Shown: positions 39,890 to 48,995 of the stretch, piece after piece
Layout: each line of letters starts with the position of its first letter
How positions within the stretch are numbered: the stretch's first letter is position 1
Assembly (NCBI GenBank): GCA_035286595.1
Contig: DATEDA010000118.1
Span: 5,658 to 69,657, forward strand
Length of the DNA: 64,000 nt
Reading direction: 5' to 3'
DNA from: DATEDA01 sp035286595
GTDB taxonomy: Bacteria > Pseudomonadota > Gammaproteobacteria > Burkholderiales > SG8-39
Notes under the pieces: generated by a model
What the model was told of the DNA's origin: nothing
What the model saw: only the letters and a program-made list of their open reading frames with translations
Database searches by the model: none
Program-made: the position numbers and the translations under genes

Positions 39890-41672
39890 GCGCTTCCCCG
39901 GCCGCGAGCGCGAGGAACTCGGCCTCCAGCTGCGCCTCGATCTCGTCGAACGCCTCGAGGCGACCCTCCGGGATCTCCTCGCCCATGCGGCGGAGAGGGC
40001 GGAGAATCTGCATCGCCGCGATCTGATCCGGTGTAACGCCACGCGCGAGCCCGCCCTCGGCCTGGTCGAGGAAGTGAGCGAGGAGCCGCATCATCGCCGC
40101 CTGGCGCTCGGGGCCGGCGTAGCGGTCGACCGCGGAGAACGCGGACTGGCGGAGGAACGCGTCGTTCACGAGCTCGGCGCAGAACAGCGTGAGCTGCTGG
40201 CGGGGCGGCAGCGCGTCCTTGCCGATGATCCGGGCCATGCGATCGAGATGGGCCTGCTCGTCGAGGAGCGTGAGGAAGCGGCGCCGCAGGTCGAGCCACT
40301 CGTTCGCGCCGCTCGCGCTGTGGCTGCCGCCGGCGGGGAGCGACGAATACACGCGCTGCCACCAGTCCGCCATGTTCAGCGCATCCTCGGAGTAAGACTG
40401 CAGCGGGTCGATGGCGGGGTAGAAGCGCGCCTGCGCCCGCTTCGCGTCGAGCGCCCAGAACGAGCGGACGTAGCGCTTGGTGTGGCTCGTGACCGGCTCG
40501 GAGAAGTCGCCCGAAGGCGGGCTCACCGAGCCGAGCAGGGTCACCGAACCGATCTCGCCGGCGAGCGTCCGCGCCTTCCCCGCGCGCTCGTAGAACTCGG
40601 CGATCCGGCTCGACAGGTAGGCCGGATAGCCGCCTTCGCCCGGCACCTCGCCGAACCGGCCCGAGACCTCGCGCAGCGCCTCCGCCCACCGGCTCGTCGA
40701 GTCCGCCATGAGCGCGACGTGCAGGCCCTGGTCGCGGAAATACTCGGCGACGGTGACGGCGGTGTAGACGCTCGCCTCGCGTGCGGCGACCGGCATGTTC
40801 GAGGTGTTCGCGATGATGACGGTCCGCTCCATCAGCGGTCGGCCGCTGCGCGGATCCTCGAGCTTCGGGAGCTCGTCGAGCACGCCCGCCAACTCGTTGC
40901 CGCGCTCACCGCAGCCGAGATAGACGATCACATCGGCGCTGCACGCCTTGGCGAGCGCTTCCAGGAGGATGGTCTTGCCGGTGCCGAAGCCGCCCGGGAT
41001 CGCCCCCTTGCCGCCGAGCGCGATCGGGAAGAGCGAATCGAGGACCCGCTGACCGGTGATCAAGGGCTCGTCGCCCGGAAGCCGGTCGCGCACCGGCCGC
41101 GGATCGCGTACCGCCCAAAAGTGGCGCATCGCGACGGCGTGCGCCTTTCCGTCCTCGGCGCGGAGCCTCAGCACTGGCGCGTCGTCGGCGTGCTCGCCCG
41201 CTGCCGCGATGCTTACTGCCTCGCCCGACAAGCCCGGCGGCACGAGCACGCGCTGCTTCCTCCCCGTGGGCGGCAGGACTTCGCCGAACGGTTGTCCGGG
41301 TGCCACCCGATCGCCGGATGTCACGAGCGGCTGGAAGGGAAACACGAGCGAGCGCGGCGGGGTCATCCCGGGCTGGACGTGCCGGGTCGAGGGCCCGGGG
41401 AGCGGCCGCAGCAGACCATCGAAGATGTTGCCGAGCAGTCCCGGGCCGAGCTGCGCGCCAAGCAGCTCGCCCGCCCCGACGACCTCGACTCCGGGGCGCA
41501 GGCCCGTGGTGTCCTCGTAGACCTGCGCGACGATTTCGTCCTCGTTGATCCGGATGACCTCGCCGAGCAGGGCGTGCGGCCCGACCCGGATCGCCTCGCG
41601 CAGCTTGAACGGGCCTTCGGCGCGCGCCCGCAGCACTGGTCCGCTGATCCACCTGATCCGCGCGACGCTCAC
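39879..41672 (-). CDS. ntpA: V/A-type ATP synthase subunit A (catalytic)
   Basis: This 597-residue catalytic subunit has the P-loop 'GGFGTGKTILLEALAK' (about residues 232-247), Walker B region 'VIVYLGCGERGNELAGVLDE', the arginine-containing 'MADSTSRWAEALREVSGR', and the non-homologous insertion typical of A subunits ('PTGRKQRVLVPPGLSGEAV'). The start is a GTG overlapping the subunit E stop (GTGA). It hydrolyses or synthesises ATP in the soluble V1/A1 head. Confidence 0.95.
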   Translation of the reverse strand: MSVARIRWISGPVLRARAEGPFKLREAIRVGPHALLGEVIRINEDEIVAQVYEDTTGLRPGVEVVGAGELLGAQLGPGLLGNIFDGLLRPLPGPSTRHVQPGMTPPRSLVFPFQPLVTSGDRVAPGQPFGEVLPPTGRKQRVLVPPGLSGEAVSIAAAGEHADDAPVLRLRAEDGKAHAVAMRHFWAVRDPRPVRDRLPGDEPLITGQRVLDSLFPIALGGKGAIPGGFGTGKTILLEALAKACSADVIVYLGCGERGNELAGVLDELPKLEDPRSGRPLMERTVIIANTSNMPVAAREASVYTAVTVAEYFRDQGLHVALMADSTSRWAEALREVSGRFGEVPGEGGYPAYLSSRIAEFYERAGKARTLAGEIGSVTLLGSVSPPSGDFSEPVTSHTKRYVRSFWALDAKRAQARFYPAIDPLQSYSEDALNMADWWQRVYSSLPAGGSHSASGANEWLDLRRRFLTLLDEQAHLDRMARIIGKDALPPRQQLTLFCAELVNDAFLRQSAFSAVDRYAGPERQAAMMRLLAHFLDQAEGGLARGVTPDQIAAMQILRPLRRMGEEIPEGRLEAFDEIEAQLEAEFLALAAGEAHAS

Positions 41673-42283
41673 GCCTTTACGCCCTGCTCCAGATGGTGCA
41701 GCAGCCGGCCCTCGATCGCTTTCCGCTCCGCGAGGAGCCCGTCGAGCGTCGTATCGAACGTGTTGTGGCCCGTCCGGACGCGAAATCCCGCCTGAACCGA
41801 CGGGTCGGCGACGAATGCCACGGCCGTCTCCGCGCGCTCGGCGAGCCAGGCCGCGAGCTCGCGGCGCTGCACCTCCGGCCAGTCCGGCGCGTGGCGCACC
41901 TCCCACTCCCCGCGGGGCAACACGGCGAGGGCGCGCGCGAGATGGGTCTCGGCCCAGCCGCGCCGTGCGCCGGGGTCAGCCCAGCGTGCGGCGAGGGCGC
42001 CCCGCAGCCGTTGCCATCCGGCTGCGACCATCGCGGCCTGTCGGCTCTGATGCGCGAGCCGCTTGCGGGTGTGGAGCTGCGCCTCCGCCGCCGACACCGC
42101 CGCCTGGTAGCGCTTGCGTTCCGCGCCGATCGCCTCATGCACGCGGCTGCGCGCGAGTTGGGATGCTTCGACCGCGAGCGCACGGGCCTCGGCACGCGCC
42201 TTTCCGACCAACTCGGCGCGTTTCGATTCGCGGTACTCGTCCACGAGCGCGAGCAGGGCGCGCGCCCGCTCCTCGGTGTTCAT
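41669..42283 (-). CDS. ntpE: V/A-type ATP synthase subunit E (peripheral stalk)
   Basis: This 204-residue protein has a long Ala/Arg/Glu-rich helical N-terminal half ('EYRESKRAELVGKARAEARA', residues ~17-36) and a compact C-terminal domain. The C-terminal domain has 'VAFVADPSVQAGFRVRTGHNTFDTTLDGLLAERK', residues ~150-185, the 'GG/AGF-v---n--id-TL---l' pattern of E subunits. The ATG at 42283 overlaps subunit F by four bases. Confidence 0.88.
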   Translation of the reverse strand: MNTEERARALLALVDEYRESKRAELVGKARAEARALAVEASQLARSRVHEAIGAERKRYQAAVSAAEAQLHTRKRLAHQSRQAAMVAAGWQRLRGALAARWADPGARRGWAETHLARALAVLPRGEWEVRHAPDWPEVQRRELAAWLAERAETAVAFVADPSVQAGFRVRTGHNTFDTTLDGLLAERKAIEGRLLHHLEQGVKA

Positions 42284-42579
42284 GGTGCGAGCCCCAACTG
42301 CCGCCATACGTCGGCGGCCGGATCGACTGGCCCGCGCCGGCCGTCGGGCTCGGGCACGATCAGCACGAGCGGCGACTGCGCCGCTATGGCGGCCTCGAGG
42401 CGTGCAAGCGGCAGTCTGAGCGCGGTCTCCATGCTGACGAACACGACGTGCGCCTCGCCGCGCGCGCGCTCGAATGACGCGAGCTCCTCGCCGTCGGCGG
42501 GAACGTGCACGGCGACCCCGGCGAGCCGGTATCCGCTCGCCATCACGGCATCGCCCACGAATGCGATCGGACCGGGCAT
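42280..42579 (-). CDS. V/A-type ATP synthase subunit F
   Basis: This 99-residue protein opens 'MPGPIAFVGDAVMASGYRLAG', the standard F-subunit beginning (hydrophobic strand, G-D, then G-[FY]-R-L-x-G). It has 'VVFVSMETALRLP' and a variable C-terminal helix. It is a regulatory rotor subunit binding subunit D. I used ATG 42579; GTG 42597, overlapping the c-subunit stop, is a plausible alternative adding six residues. Confidence 0.85.
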   Translation of the reverse strand: MPGPIAFVGDAVMASGYRLAGVAVHVPADGEELASFERARGEAHVVFVSMETALRLPLARLEAAIAAQSPLVLIVPEPDGRRGPVDPAADVWRQLGLAP

Positions 42580-42593
42580 CCGAGTCTGCCCGC

Positions 42594-42950
42594 TCACCCG
42601 AGTCGGTTCAGGATGAGGATCGAAATGATCACGCCGTAGATCGCGATCCCCTCGGCGAGACCGACGAAGATGAGGAGCCGACCGAACAGCTCCGGCTTCT
42701 CGGCGAGCGCGCCGACGGCCGCGGTGCCGAGCCGGCCCACGGCGATGCCCGCGCCGAGCGACGACAGCCCGGTCGCTGCGGCCGCAGCCGCGAGGCCCCA
42801 CCCGGCCGCCTCGCCCGAGAGCAGCGGCGCCGCATCGGGCGCCTGCGCGACGGCGGGCACGACCCAGATGAGCAGTGCAGTGGCGATCGCGCTCAACGCC
42901 GCAGCCACCGCCGTCAACGCCAGCGCGAACTTTGTCCTTTGCATCTTCAT
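42594..42950 (-). CDS. ntpK: V/A-type ATP synthase subunit K (proteolipid c subunit)
   Basis: This 118-residue membrane rotor subunit has a first hydrophobic segment (residues ~7-35) that looks like an extra signal or leader helix. The canonical hairpin follows: 'GLAAAAAATGLSSLGAGIAVGRLGTAAVGAL' at ~52-82, the 'EKPELFGRLL' loop, and 'FVGLAEGIAIYGVIISILIL'. Its Glu in GLAEG is the ion-carrying carboxylate. It has a single hairpin, unlike the doubled 16-kDa V-type proteolipid. No clear Na+-ligand signature was resolved by eye. Confidence 0.92.
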   Translation of the reverse strand: MKMQRTKFALALTAVAAALSAIATALLIWVVPAVAQAPDAAPLLSGEAAGWGLAAAAAATGLSSLGAGIAVGRLGTAAVGALAEKPELFGRLLIFVGLAEGIAIYGVIISILILNRLG

Positions 42951-44755
42951 CTCTCCTCTGCAGGCACCGGCGGCGGAAGGAGCGGGCGGAACTCGCGCCC
43001 CTCCGCGCGGAAGAACCGGGCGAAAAACTCGAACAGGATGAGGCGCGTTGTCTGGATCGACACCACGAGCCCTTCGAGCACGATGACGACGACGTTGCCG
43101 ATCACGAGCACCGCGAGGGATCCCGCCGTGCCACCGGCCGCTTCCGCGAGGGCAACGACGGCCGACGAGAGCCCGGCATGGGCGAGCGCGAATGCGCCGA
43201 CGCGCGCGAACGACAGCGTGTTGATCAGGATCTGCATCGTCCGTTCGAGGAGCTCGCCGAGCGCTTCGAGCGCTGCGCGCGGTTCTCCGCCGAGGCGGGT
43301 GCGGCCGGCGACGAAGAGCACCGCACCCGCGAGCGCCGCGAGGAGCCCGGCCGGGTGCAGGAACGCGCCGAGGATGCCGAAATAGACGAGCACGAAGCCC
43401 GAATCGGTCGCGAGCCACTCGCGGAGCCTGCCTGTCCAATGCGCCTCCAGCGCCGCGAGCGCAAGACCGAGTGCGAGGAGAACTGCGCCCCCCGCGATCG
43501 GCACGACGAGCACGGGGAGCGGCTCCGCGAGCGGATGGAGCCAGACCGGCTGGACGATCCCCTCGACGCTGAAGACGCTGCCGAACACGAAGCCGAACGC
43601 TGCGGCCGAAACGCCCGCGGGAACGAGCAGGCGCGCGAGAGGTACTCGGCGCTGCAGAGCGAGCCCGAGCGCGACGAGCAGCATCCCCTGCCCGACGTCG
43701 CCGAACATGTAACCGAAGAGTAGCGGCACGGCGATCGCGAGCAGCGCGCTCGGATCGGTGCCGTGCTCGCCCGGCATGCCGAACAGCCGGCTGAACGCCT
43801 CGAACGGCCGCGCCCACCAGGGATTGCGCAAGAGGAGCGGGGGCCGCACCCCGCGCGGGGTCTGCGGAAAGCTCGCGAGTGCGCGAGCGTTCGCAACGTC
43901 GATTGCGCCGGCGAGACGCGCGGCGTCGCTCGTCCACCCGGTGATGCGGGATAACATCTCGCCGCTCTCGATCGCGCCGGCGTTCTCGAAGCACCACGTG
44001 GCGCGAACGATCTCCCCGAGCGCGAATGCGAGCGCGTGATGCTCGTGGATCACCTGGAGCGCCGCGCGCGAGCTTTCGGCCTCTTGCGCACGCACGGCGC
44101 GCCGGTCGGCGATGAGCGCGAGGTTCGCCTCCACGCTCGGCTGCAGCCACTCGGGCACGCGCGCGCGCCGACCGTTCACGGCGGCGACCTCCTGCGCGAG
44201 CGACTCGACGGCCTCGGGCGTGCCGACCGCGAGGAGATACGCGTCCTCGCCTACGTCGACGGGGTGCAGCAGGACGCTCGACGGCAGCGGGAGCCTCGCA
44301 CCCTTCGGGTAGACGAACACCCCGGCACGGACGCCGGCGCCGGACGTTCCGAGCTTCGAGAAATCGATCGGCGTGTCGCGCAGTCGCTCCATCAGGTGCG
44401 CGATCGTGTCGAACTCGGTGAGCGCCGTCGCGGCGTCCTGGAGGTTCACGATCACGGGGTCGGCCGCCACGGCCCATCGGTGGATCCGCTCGATCGCGCC
44501 GGCCAGCGCGTCGGCTGGAGCGATGCGGGTCGTCCCGCGGAGGCGCGGCGTGGGCCAATACGCGCGGTAGCGCCGCGAAAGCGCACCGTACTCCTTCAGG
44601 AGCTGGTTGATGCGGACGCTCGTGTCGGGTCCGGGCGCGAGCCGACGCCACTCGATTTCCACCGCCCCGGTCATGGCGAGCGCCTCGAGCGCGGTGAATG
44701 CATCGTCCCGCGCGACCAGCACCTCGAACCAGCGGGCGGGTTCGGGTCGGATCAC
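42947..44755 (-). CDS. ntpI: V/A-type ATP synthase subunit I (membrane a subunit)
   Basis: This 602-residue subunit I has an N-terminal soluble half (to about residue 310) and a C-terminal half with about eight helices carrying the half-channels. Recognisable blocks are 'FGYMFGDVGQGMLLVALGLAL' (~355-375), 'GFVFGSVFSVEGIVQPVWLHPL', 'NTLSFARVGAFALAHAGLSSAV' (the essential Arg) and a C-terminal 'ILFEFFARFFRAEGREFRPL'. The start is a GTG that overlaps the preceding stop as GTGA; no ATG is suitable. Confidence 0.92.
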   Translation of the reverse strand: MIRPEPARWFEVLVARDDAFTALEALAMTGAVEIEWRRLAPGPDTSVRINQLLKEYGALSRRYRAYWPTPRLRGTTRIAPADALAGAIERIHRWAVAADPVIVNLQDAATALTEFDTIAHLMERLRDTPIDFSKLGTSGAGVRAGVFVYPKGARLPLPSSVLLHPVDVGEDAYLLAVGTPEAVESLAQEVAAVNGRRARVPEWLQPSVEANLALIADRRAVRAQEAESSRAALQVIHEHHALAFALGEIVRATWCFENAGAIESGEMLSRITGWTSDAARLAGAIDVANARALASFPQTPRGVRPPLLLRNPWWARPFEAFSRLFGMPGEHGTDPSALLAIAVPLLFGYMFGDVGQGMLLVALGLALQRRVPLARLLVPAGVSAAAFGFVFGSVFSVEGIVQPVWLHPLAEPLPVLVVPIAGGAVLLALGLALAALEAHWTGRLREWLATDSGFVLVYFGILGAFLHPAGLLAALAGAVLFVAGRTRLGGEPRAALEALGELLERTMQILINTLSFARVGAFALAHAGLSSAVVALAEAAGGTAGSLAVLVIGNVVVIVLEGLVVSIQTTRLILFEFFARFFRAEGREFRPLLPPPVPAEER

Positions 44756-45552
44756 CGGACGGCACCGAAAGCAGCGCGGCTCACGAGCTGTGCCCGCAGG
44801 CGCTCCAGGTCGAGTGCGACGATCGCGAGGTACGCGAACGCGACCGGCGGGCGAAGCGCCTGGCGCCGGAAGCGGGTTCCGAGCTGCTCGGCCAGAGCAC
44901 GCCGCAAGGCCCATGCGTCGTCGGCGGACCGCTCGAGCAGGCCGACGAGGTGGGTCTCGATGAGACGCGTCATCGCTTCGAGCGCGGCGTCGTCGTCGCC
45001 CGTCCGCTGCGGCCAGCGCTGCCGCCACGCCTCGACCCACATCCGGCGGGCGAGGGCGCCGCCCGTAGGCGGGCGCTTTCCTGCGCCGTCGGCCGACTCG
45101 CGTTCGAGCGCACGCACGATCGCCCCCAGCGGGCCGGCACGCAGCGCTGCGCGCCGGGCCTCCGCGTCCGGGTCGGCATAGGCCTGCAGCGATGGATCGC
45201 TGCGCATCCACGGGGACGGCGCCTCGCCGCGAGCGAGGAGCACGATCGCCGGCAGGTCGACGAGGTGTGCCGTCCAAAGCACCGCCGGCTGCCAGGCTTC
45301 GGGCATCCAGCGCGCGACCTCCGCTACGCGCCCACGAAACGACGCGCGTAGGCTCTGCTCGACTTCGTCGGCGCTCGCGTCCGCTGCGATCGCGGCAACC
45401 CAGTGCCGGAGCGTCGAGCCGCGCGCGATCTCCAGCAGTGCGGCGAGGCTGTGCGCACTCCGGATCCGGTTCCAGAGCGGCTCGTCGGCGCGCTCGCCGT
45501 ATCTCGCTTGCAGCCGTGCCTGGGCGTAGTCGATGGGGAGCCCGCCGATCAC
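44752..45552 (-). CDS. ntpC: V/A-type ATP synthase subunit C-like protein (AC39/d family)
   Basis: This 266-residue helical protein occupies the C/d-subunit slot between the G-like and I subunit genes. The early 'YAQARLQARYGERADEPLWNRI' region and C-terminal 'PPVAFAYLAIVALDLERLRAQLV' (about residues 233-255) agree with the AC39 pattern in which a final helix contacts the rotor. Overall similarity visible by eye is weak, and the protein is shorter than typical (about 330 residues). The assignment rests partly on operon position. Confidence 0.7.
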   Translation of the reverse strand: MIGGLPIDYAQARLQARYGERADEPLWNRIRSAHSLAALLEIARGSTLRHWVAAIAADASADEVEQSLRASFRGRVAEVARWMPEAWQPAVLWTAHLVDLPAIVLLARGEAPSPWMRSDPSLQAYADPDAEARRAALRAGPLGAIVRALERESADGAGKRPPTGGALARRMWVEAWRQRWPQRTGDDDAALEAMTRLIETHLVGLLERSADDAWALRRALAEQLGTRFRRQALRPPVAFAYLAIVALDLERLRAQLVSRAAFGAVR

Positions 45553-45899
45553 GGGCGCGCTCCGATCAGCTCGTCGGCGAGGCGCCCGACCGCCGCGTCG
45601 AGCCGGGCGCGCGCCGCCTCATCCTGAGCCGCCTGCGGATCCGGCGCCACGAACTCCCTCTCGATCGCGGCCAGTCGACCGGAAAGCTTGTCGGCCATGC
45701 CCGTGCGGATCGCCGCGATCCGTGTCGCGGCACGCTCGGCAGTGCGCTTCGCGCGGCTCCGGGCCGCGGCGCGGATCGCCTCGGCCTCGCGTTCGCAGGC
45801 GGCGACGGCCGCACGCGCCTCTTGCTCTGCCGCGAGGACGCGCGCGATCGCAGCCTCGACCTCCTGCGTGGCTGGCGACTCTTGGCTCGATGACACCAT
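45549..45899 (-). CDS. V/A-type ATP synthase peripheral stalk subunit G/H-like
   Basis: This approximately 116-residue protein is almost all charged Ala/Glu/Arg helix ('AAEQEARAAVAACEREAEAI', 'RAAARSRAKRTAERAATRIA'), as expected for the G/H stator partner of subunit E. It has no other recognisable domain. It is the first gene of the nine-gene operon and overlaps the C-like gene by four bases. Start uncertain: ATG 45899 used, GTG 45926 possible. Confidence 0.7.
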   Translation of the reverse strand: MVSSSQESPATQEVEAAIARVLAAEQEARAAVAACEREAEAIRAAARSRAKRTAERAATRIAAIRTGMADKLSGRLAAIEREFVAPDPQAAQDEAARARLDAAVGRLADELIGARP

Positions 45900-46015
45900 A
45901 CCGGCCGGCACTCCGCCCCCTCCCACGTTGCCATTACAGCCCGTCGAGGCGCCGCCGACTTGATCGGTGTCAAAGGGCCGGAGTTCGTCCCCGTCGGTCC
46001 GGCGTTGGAACGGTG

Positions 46016-47560
46016 CTAGGAATTCCCCGGCTGCGCCCGAAGCCGCTCCCGTAGCTCGGTCTTGAGCACCTTACCGTAGTTGTTCTTGGGCAGGTGCTCG
46101 ACGAAGCGGTAGGAACGAGGCCGTTTGAAGCGAGCGATCTGCTCGAGGCAGAGCCGATCGAGCGCCTCCTCGGTCACCTCGGCACCGGCGCGCCGGACCA
46201 CGAACGCGACGACCTCCTCGCCCCAATCCGGATGCGGCCGGCCGACCACCGACACCTCGTGCACATCAGGGTGCCGCAGGAGCGCCTCCTCGACCTCCCG
46301 CGGGTAGATGTTCGAGCCGCCGCTGATGATGAGATCCTTCGAGCGGTCCAGCAGCGTGAGGAAGCCGTCCTCGTCGAGCGCGCCGACGTCGCCGGTGTGC
46401 AACCATCCATTGCGCAGGGTCGCCGCCGTCGCCTCCGGATCCCGCCAATACCCCTTCATCACGGCGTCGCCGCGCACGAGGACTTCGCCGGGCTCATCGG
46501 CCGGAAGGGGCCGATCGGCGCGGTCGGCGATGCGGAGCTCGACCACCGATTGCGCGACGCCGACCGACGCGAGCCGCGCGAGATGACGCGGATGCGACGC
46601 ATCGGCGAAGTGGTGCTTCCCGAGCGCGGTGATCGTCATGGGGCTTTCGCCCTGGCCGTAGATCTGGGCGAAACGCTGTCCCAGGACCGCGAGCGCGTCC
46701 TGGATGTCGGCGAGATACATCGGCCCGCCGCCGTAGACGATCGTCTTGATGCCGTCGATCGGGGGTTTCGCTCGGCGCGCGTGATCGACGAGCCGCTTCA
46801 CCATTGTCGGCGCGGCGAACATCGCGACGCCGCGGTGCGCGCGCGCGAGGTCAAAGGTCTCGGCGGCGTCGAACCCGCCGCTCTCCGGAATGACCTGCTT
46901 CGCCGCACGCGCAACGTGCGGGAGGCCATAGAGACCCGAGCCATGCGACAGCGGCGCCGCGTGCACGATGCAGTCGCCGGGGCCGATCTCGTCCACGTCC
47001 GCAAAGTAGCAGAGCGTCATGGCGAGCAGGTTGCGGTGGGTGATCATTACGCCCTTCGGGCGTCCTGTGGTGCCGCTGGTGTAGAAGAGCCATGCGAGGT
47101 CATCAAGCGCCGCGGGCGGGATATCCGGCGACCCGTCGGCCGTTATCAAGCGTCGATACTCGTCGCTGCCAGTGACGAGCACGCGCTCGAGCGCGGCGAC
47201 GCTCGCGGGGAGCCGGACGATCGCCTCGGCGAGGTCCGGCGTGACGAAGCAGACCCGGGCGCCCGAGTGGTCGAGGATGTACTCGGCCTCCTTCGGATGG
47301 AGCTTGGCGTTGACCGGGACGGCCGCGAGGCCCGCCCACCACGCCGCCCACACGAGCTCGACGTACTCGGGCGAGTTCTTCATCACCAGCCCGACGCGGT
47401 CGCCGGGCTCGAGCCCGAGCGTCGCGCGCAAGCTCGCGGCGAGCGCGCCGCAACGGCGGGCGAGCGCCGCATAGTCTGCCAGAGTGCGCTCGCCCAGGGC
47501 GACCGCGGGTCGTGCGGGAAAGACGCGCGCCGAGCGCGCGAGGAGGTGCGCGAGGTTCAC
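46016..47560 (-). CDS. long-chain fatty acid/acyl-CoA ligase, AMP-forming
   Basis: This 514-residue ligase (GTG start) activates a carboxylic acid to its CoA thioester. Visible motifs are 'LFYTSGTTGRPKGVMITH' near residue 159, 'QIYGQGESPMTIT', 'NGWLHTGDVGALDEDGFL', 'DRSKDLIISGGSNIYPREVEE' (two short overlapping blocks near 400) and 'LPKNNYGKVLKTELRE' with the catalytic Lys. It is distinct from the ligases at 8404 and 59632. bdhA precedes it on the same strand with a 72-bp gap. Confidence 0.9.
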   Translation of the reverse strand: MNLAHLLARSARVFPARPAVALGERTLADYAALARRCGALAASLRATLGLEPGDRVGLVMKNSPEYVELVWAAWWAGLAAVPVNAKLHPKEAEYILDHSGARVCFVTPDLAEAIVRLPASVAALERVLVTGSDEYRRLITADGSPDIPPAALDDLAWLFYTSGTTGRPKGVMITHRNLLAMTLCYFADVDEIGPGDCIVHAAPLSHGSGLYGLPHVARAAKQVIPESGGFDAAETFDLARAHRGVAMFAAPTMVKRLVDHARRAKPPIDGIKTIVYGGGPMYLADIQDALAVLGQRFAQIYGQGESPMTITALGKHHFADASHPRHLARLASVGVAQSVVELRIADRADRPLPADEPGEVLVRGDAVMKGYWRDPEATAATLRNGWLHTGDVGALDEDGFLTLLDRSKDLIISGGSNIYPREVEEALLRHPDVHEVSVVGRPHPDWGEEVVAFVVRRAGAEVTEEALDRLCLEQIARFKRPRSYRFVEHLPKNNYGKVLKTELRERLRAQPGNS

Positions 47561-47632
47561 GCGCGAACGCTACCACGGGCGCGCGCACCGACCAAACCCG
47601 CGCCGCGGCGCGGGCGCCACTGGTCGAGGACG

Positions 47633-48415
47633 CTACTGCGCCGTCCAGCCGCCGTCGATGCTGAGCGCCGCGCCCCGGATCTGCGCGGCTGACTCCGAGC
47701 ACAGGAACACGGCAAGCGCGCCGATCTCGCCCGGCGTCGCGAACTCACGCGAAGGCTGCTTCTCGGAGAGCAGGTCCATTTTCGCCCGCTCGGCAGAGAT
47801 CTTCTCGCGCGCGGCACGCTCGTCGATCTGCTTCTGGACGAGCGGCGTGAGCACCCAGCCCGGGCAGATTGCGTTGCAGGTGATGCCGGTGGTCGCGGTC
47901 TCGAGCGCCACCACCTTCGTGAGCCCGACGACGCCGTGCTTTGCCGTCACGTACGCCGCCTTCTGCGGCGAGGCGACGAGGCCGTGCGCGGACGCGATGT
48001 TGATGATCCGGCCCCAGTTGCGGCGCTTCATCTGCGGCAGCACGGCCTGGATGGCGTGGAAGTTGGAGGACAGGTTGATGGCGATGATCGCGTCCCATCG
48101 CTCCGCCGGAAAGCTCTCGATCGGAGCGGTGTGCTGGATCCCGGCGTTGTTCACCAGGATGTCGACGCCCCCGAGCTCCTTCGTCGCGTAACCCACCATG
48201 TCGTGGATCTGTTCGGGCCGCGAGATGTCGGCGCCGCTGAACGCGACCTTCACGCCGAGCTCCTTCGCGAGCCCCTGCCGGAGCCGCTCGATCTCGGCCG
48301 GTTCGCCGAAGCCGTTGAGCATCACGTTGGCGCCGTCGGCCGCGAGCGCGCGCGCGATGCCGAGCCCGATGCCGCTCGTCGAGCCGGTGACGATTGCAGA
48401 CCTGCCTTTGAGCAT
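47633..48415 (-). CDS. bdhA: 3-hydroxybutyrate dehydrogenase (SDR family)
   Basis: This 260-residue short-chain dehydrogenase has the Rossmann motif 'TGSTSGIGLGIARALAADG' (residues ~9-27), 'NNAGIQHTAPIE', the active-site Ser in 'NIASAHGLVASP' and catalytic 'YVTAKHG' (YxxxK). 'TPLVQKQIDERA' is characteristic of PHB-type 3-hydroxybutyrate dehydrogenases, which oxidise 3-hydroxybutyrate from polyhydroxybutyrate to acetoacetate. The ATG at 48415 follows GGGAGG; the in-frame upstream extension is not conserved-looking. Confidence 0.92.
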   Translation of the reverse strand: MLKGRSAIVTGSTSGIGLGIARALAADGANVMLNGFGEPAEIERLRQGLAKELGVKVAFSGADISRPEQIHDMVGYATKELGGVDILVNNAGIQHTAPIESFPAERWDAIIAINLSSNFHAIQAVLPQMKRRNWGRIINIASAHGLVASPQKAAYVTAKHGVVGLTKVVALETATTGITCNAICPGWVLTPLVQKQIDERAAREKISAERAKMDLLSEKQPSREFATPGEIGALAVFLCSESAAQIRGAALSIDGGWTAQ

Positions 48416-48629
48416 CAATGCCTCCCCGATGGGCATACTCGTCGCGGCCAGCGATTGTACGGGGAGCGAGCCCGAGCCTTCGGGGAGCGGTGCGGCTCGG
48501 GTCGCCCCAGCGCGCGCTGGACTGCCCCGGGGGCGGCCGGAGGAGGAGGATAGGCCGCCCACCGGCGGCAGCCCAGCGCGTAGGGACTCGGGGAGCCGAG
48601 CGGAGCCGGGTTTGCCCGGCGGCGTCGGG

Positions 48630-48995
48630 TTAGACGTGCAGCAAGTGCCCTTGCCGTTCGAGCTTGCGGAGCCGGTGCTCGAGCTCGGCGAGGTTCTGGG
48701 ACCGGGCGAGGTACTCCTCCTCGCGACGGCGACGCGCCCGCTCGAAGTAGGTACCCAGCCACGTCCACGCGCGGCCCGCCAGGTCGGCGATCGCGGCCGC
48801 CCGAAGTGCGCGGGCGCGGGCCTCGATCTCGGCGATGTCGAGCGCGGAGCCGCTCGTCGCGACCGGCCTGCTGCTGCGTTGCAGTATTTTCGGCGTAGAA
48901 TGAGCTTGCTGTTGGCCGGCGACGGGGTCCGGACTCGTGGTCGGGCCGTACCGGATGATGCTATCGCCCTCGTAGAGCGGAAGTTGAATCTTCAT
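48630..48995 (-). CDS. DUF3563-like small protein
   Basis: This 121-residue protein has a low-complexity N-terminus, a basic amphipathic middle ('AAAIADLAGRAWTWLGTYFE'), and the C-terminal 'YLARSQNLAELEHRLRKLER' at about residues 94-113. That segment resembles the DUF3563 pattern of a Ser-x-[ND]-L-x-E-L-E-x-R block near the end. Function unknown. The ATG at 48995 has AGGAG upstream. A 214-bp gap to bdhA on its downstream side holds no gene I can support. Confidence 0.6.
   Translation of the reverse strand: MKIQLPLYEGDSIIRYGPTTSPDPVAGQQQAHSTPKILQRSSRPVATSGSALDIAEIEARARALRAAAIADLAGRAWTWLGTYFERARRRREEEYLARSQNLAELEHRLRKLERQGHLLHV

Noticed and set aside
41545..42477. Plus-strand frames overlapping the V-type ATPase genes
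   Set aside because: They are antisense to subunits A, E and F, which have correct motifs and coupled starts; the plus frames are Arg/Pro/Ser-rich shadows.
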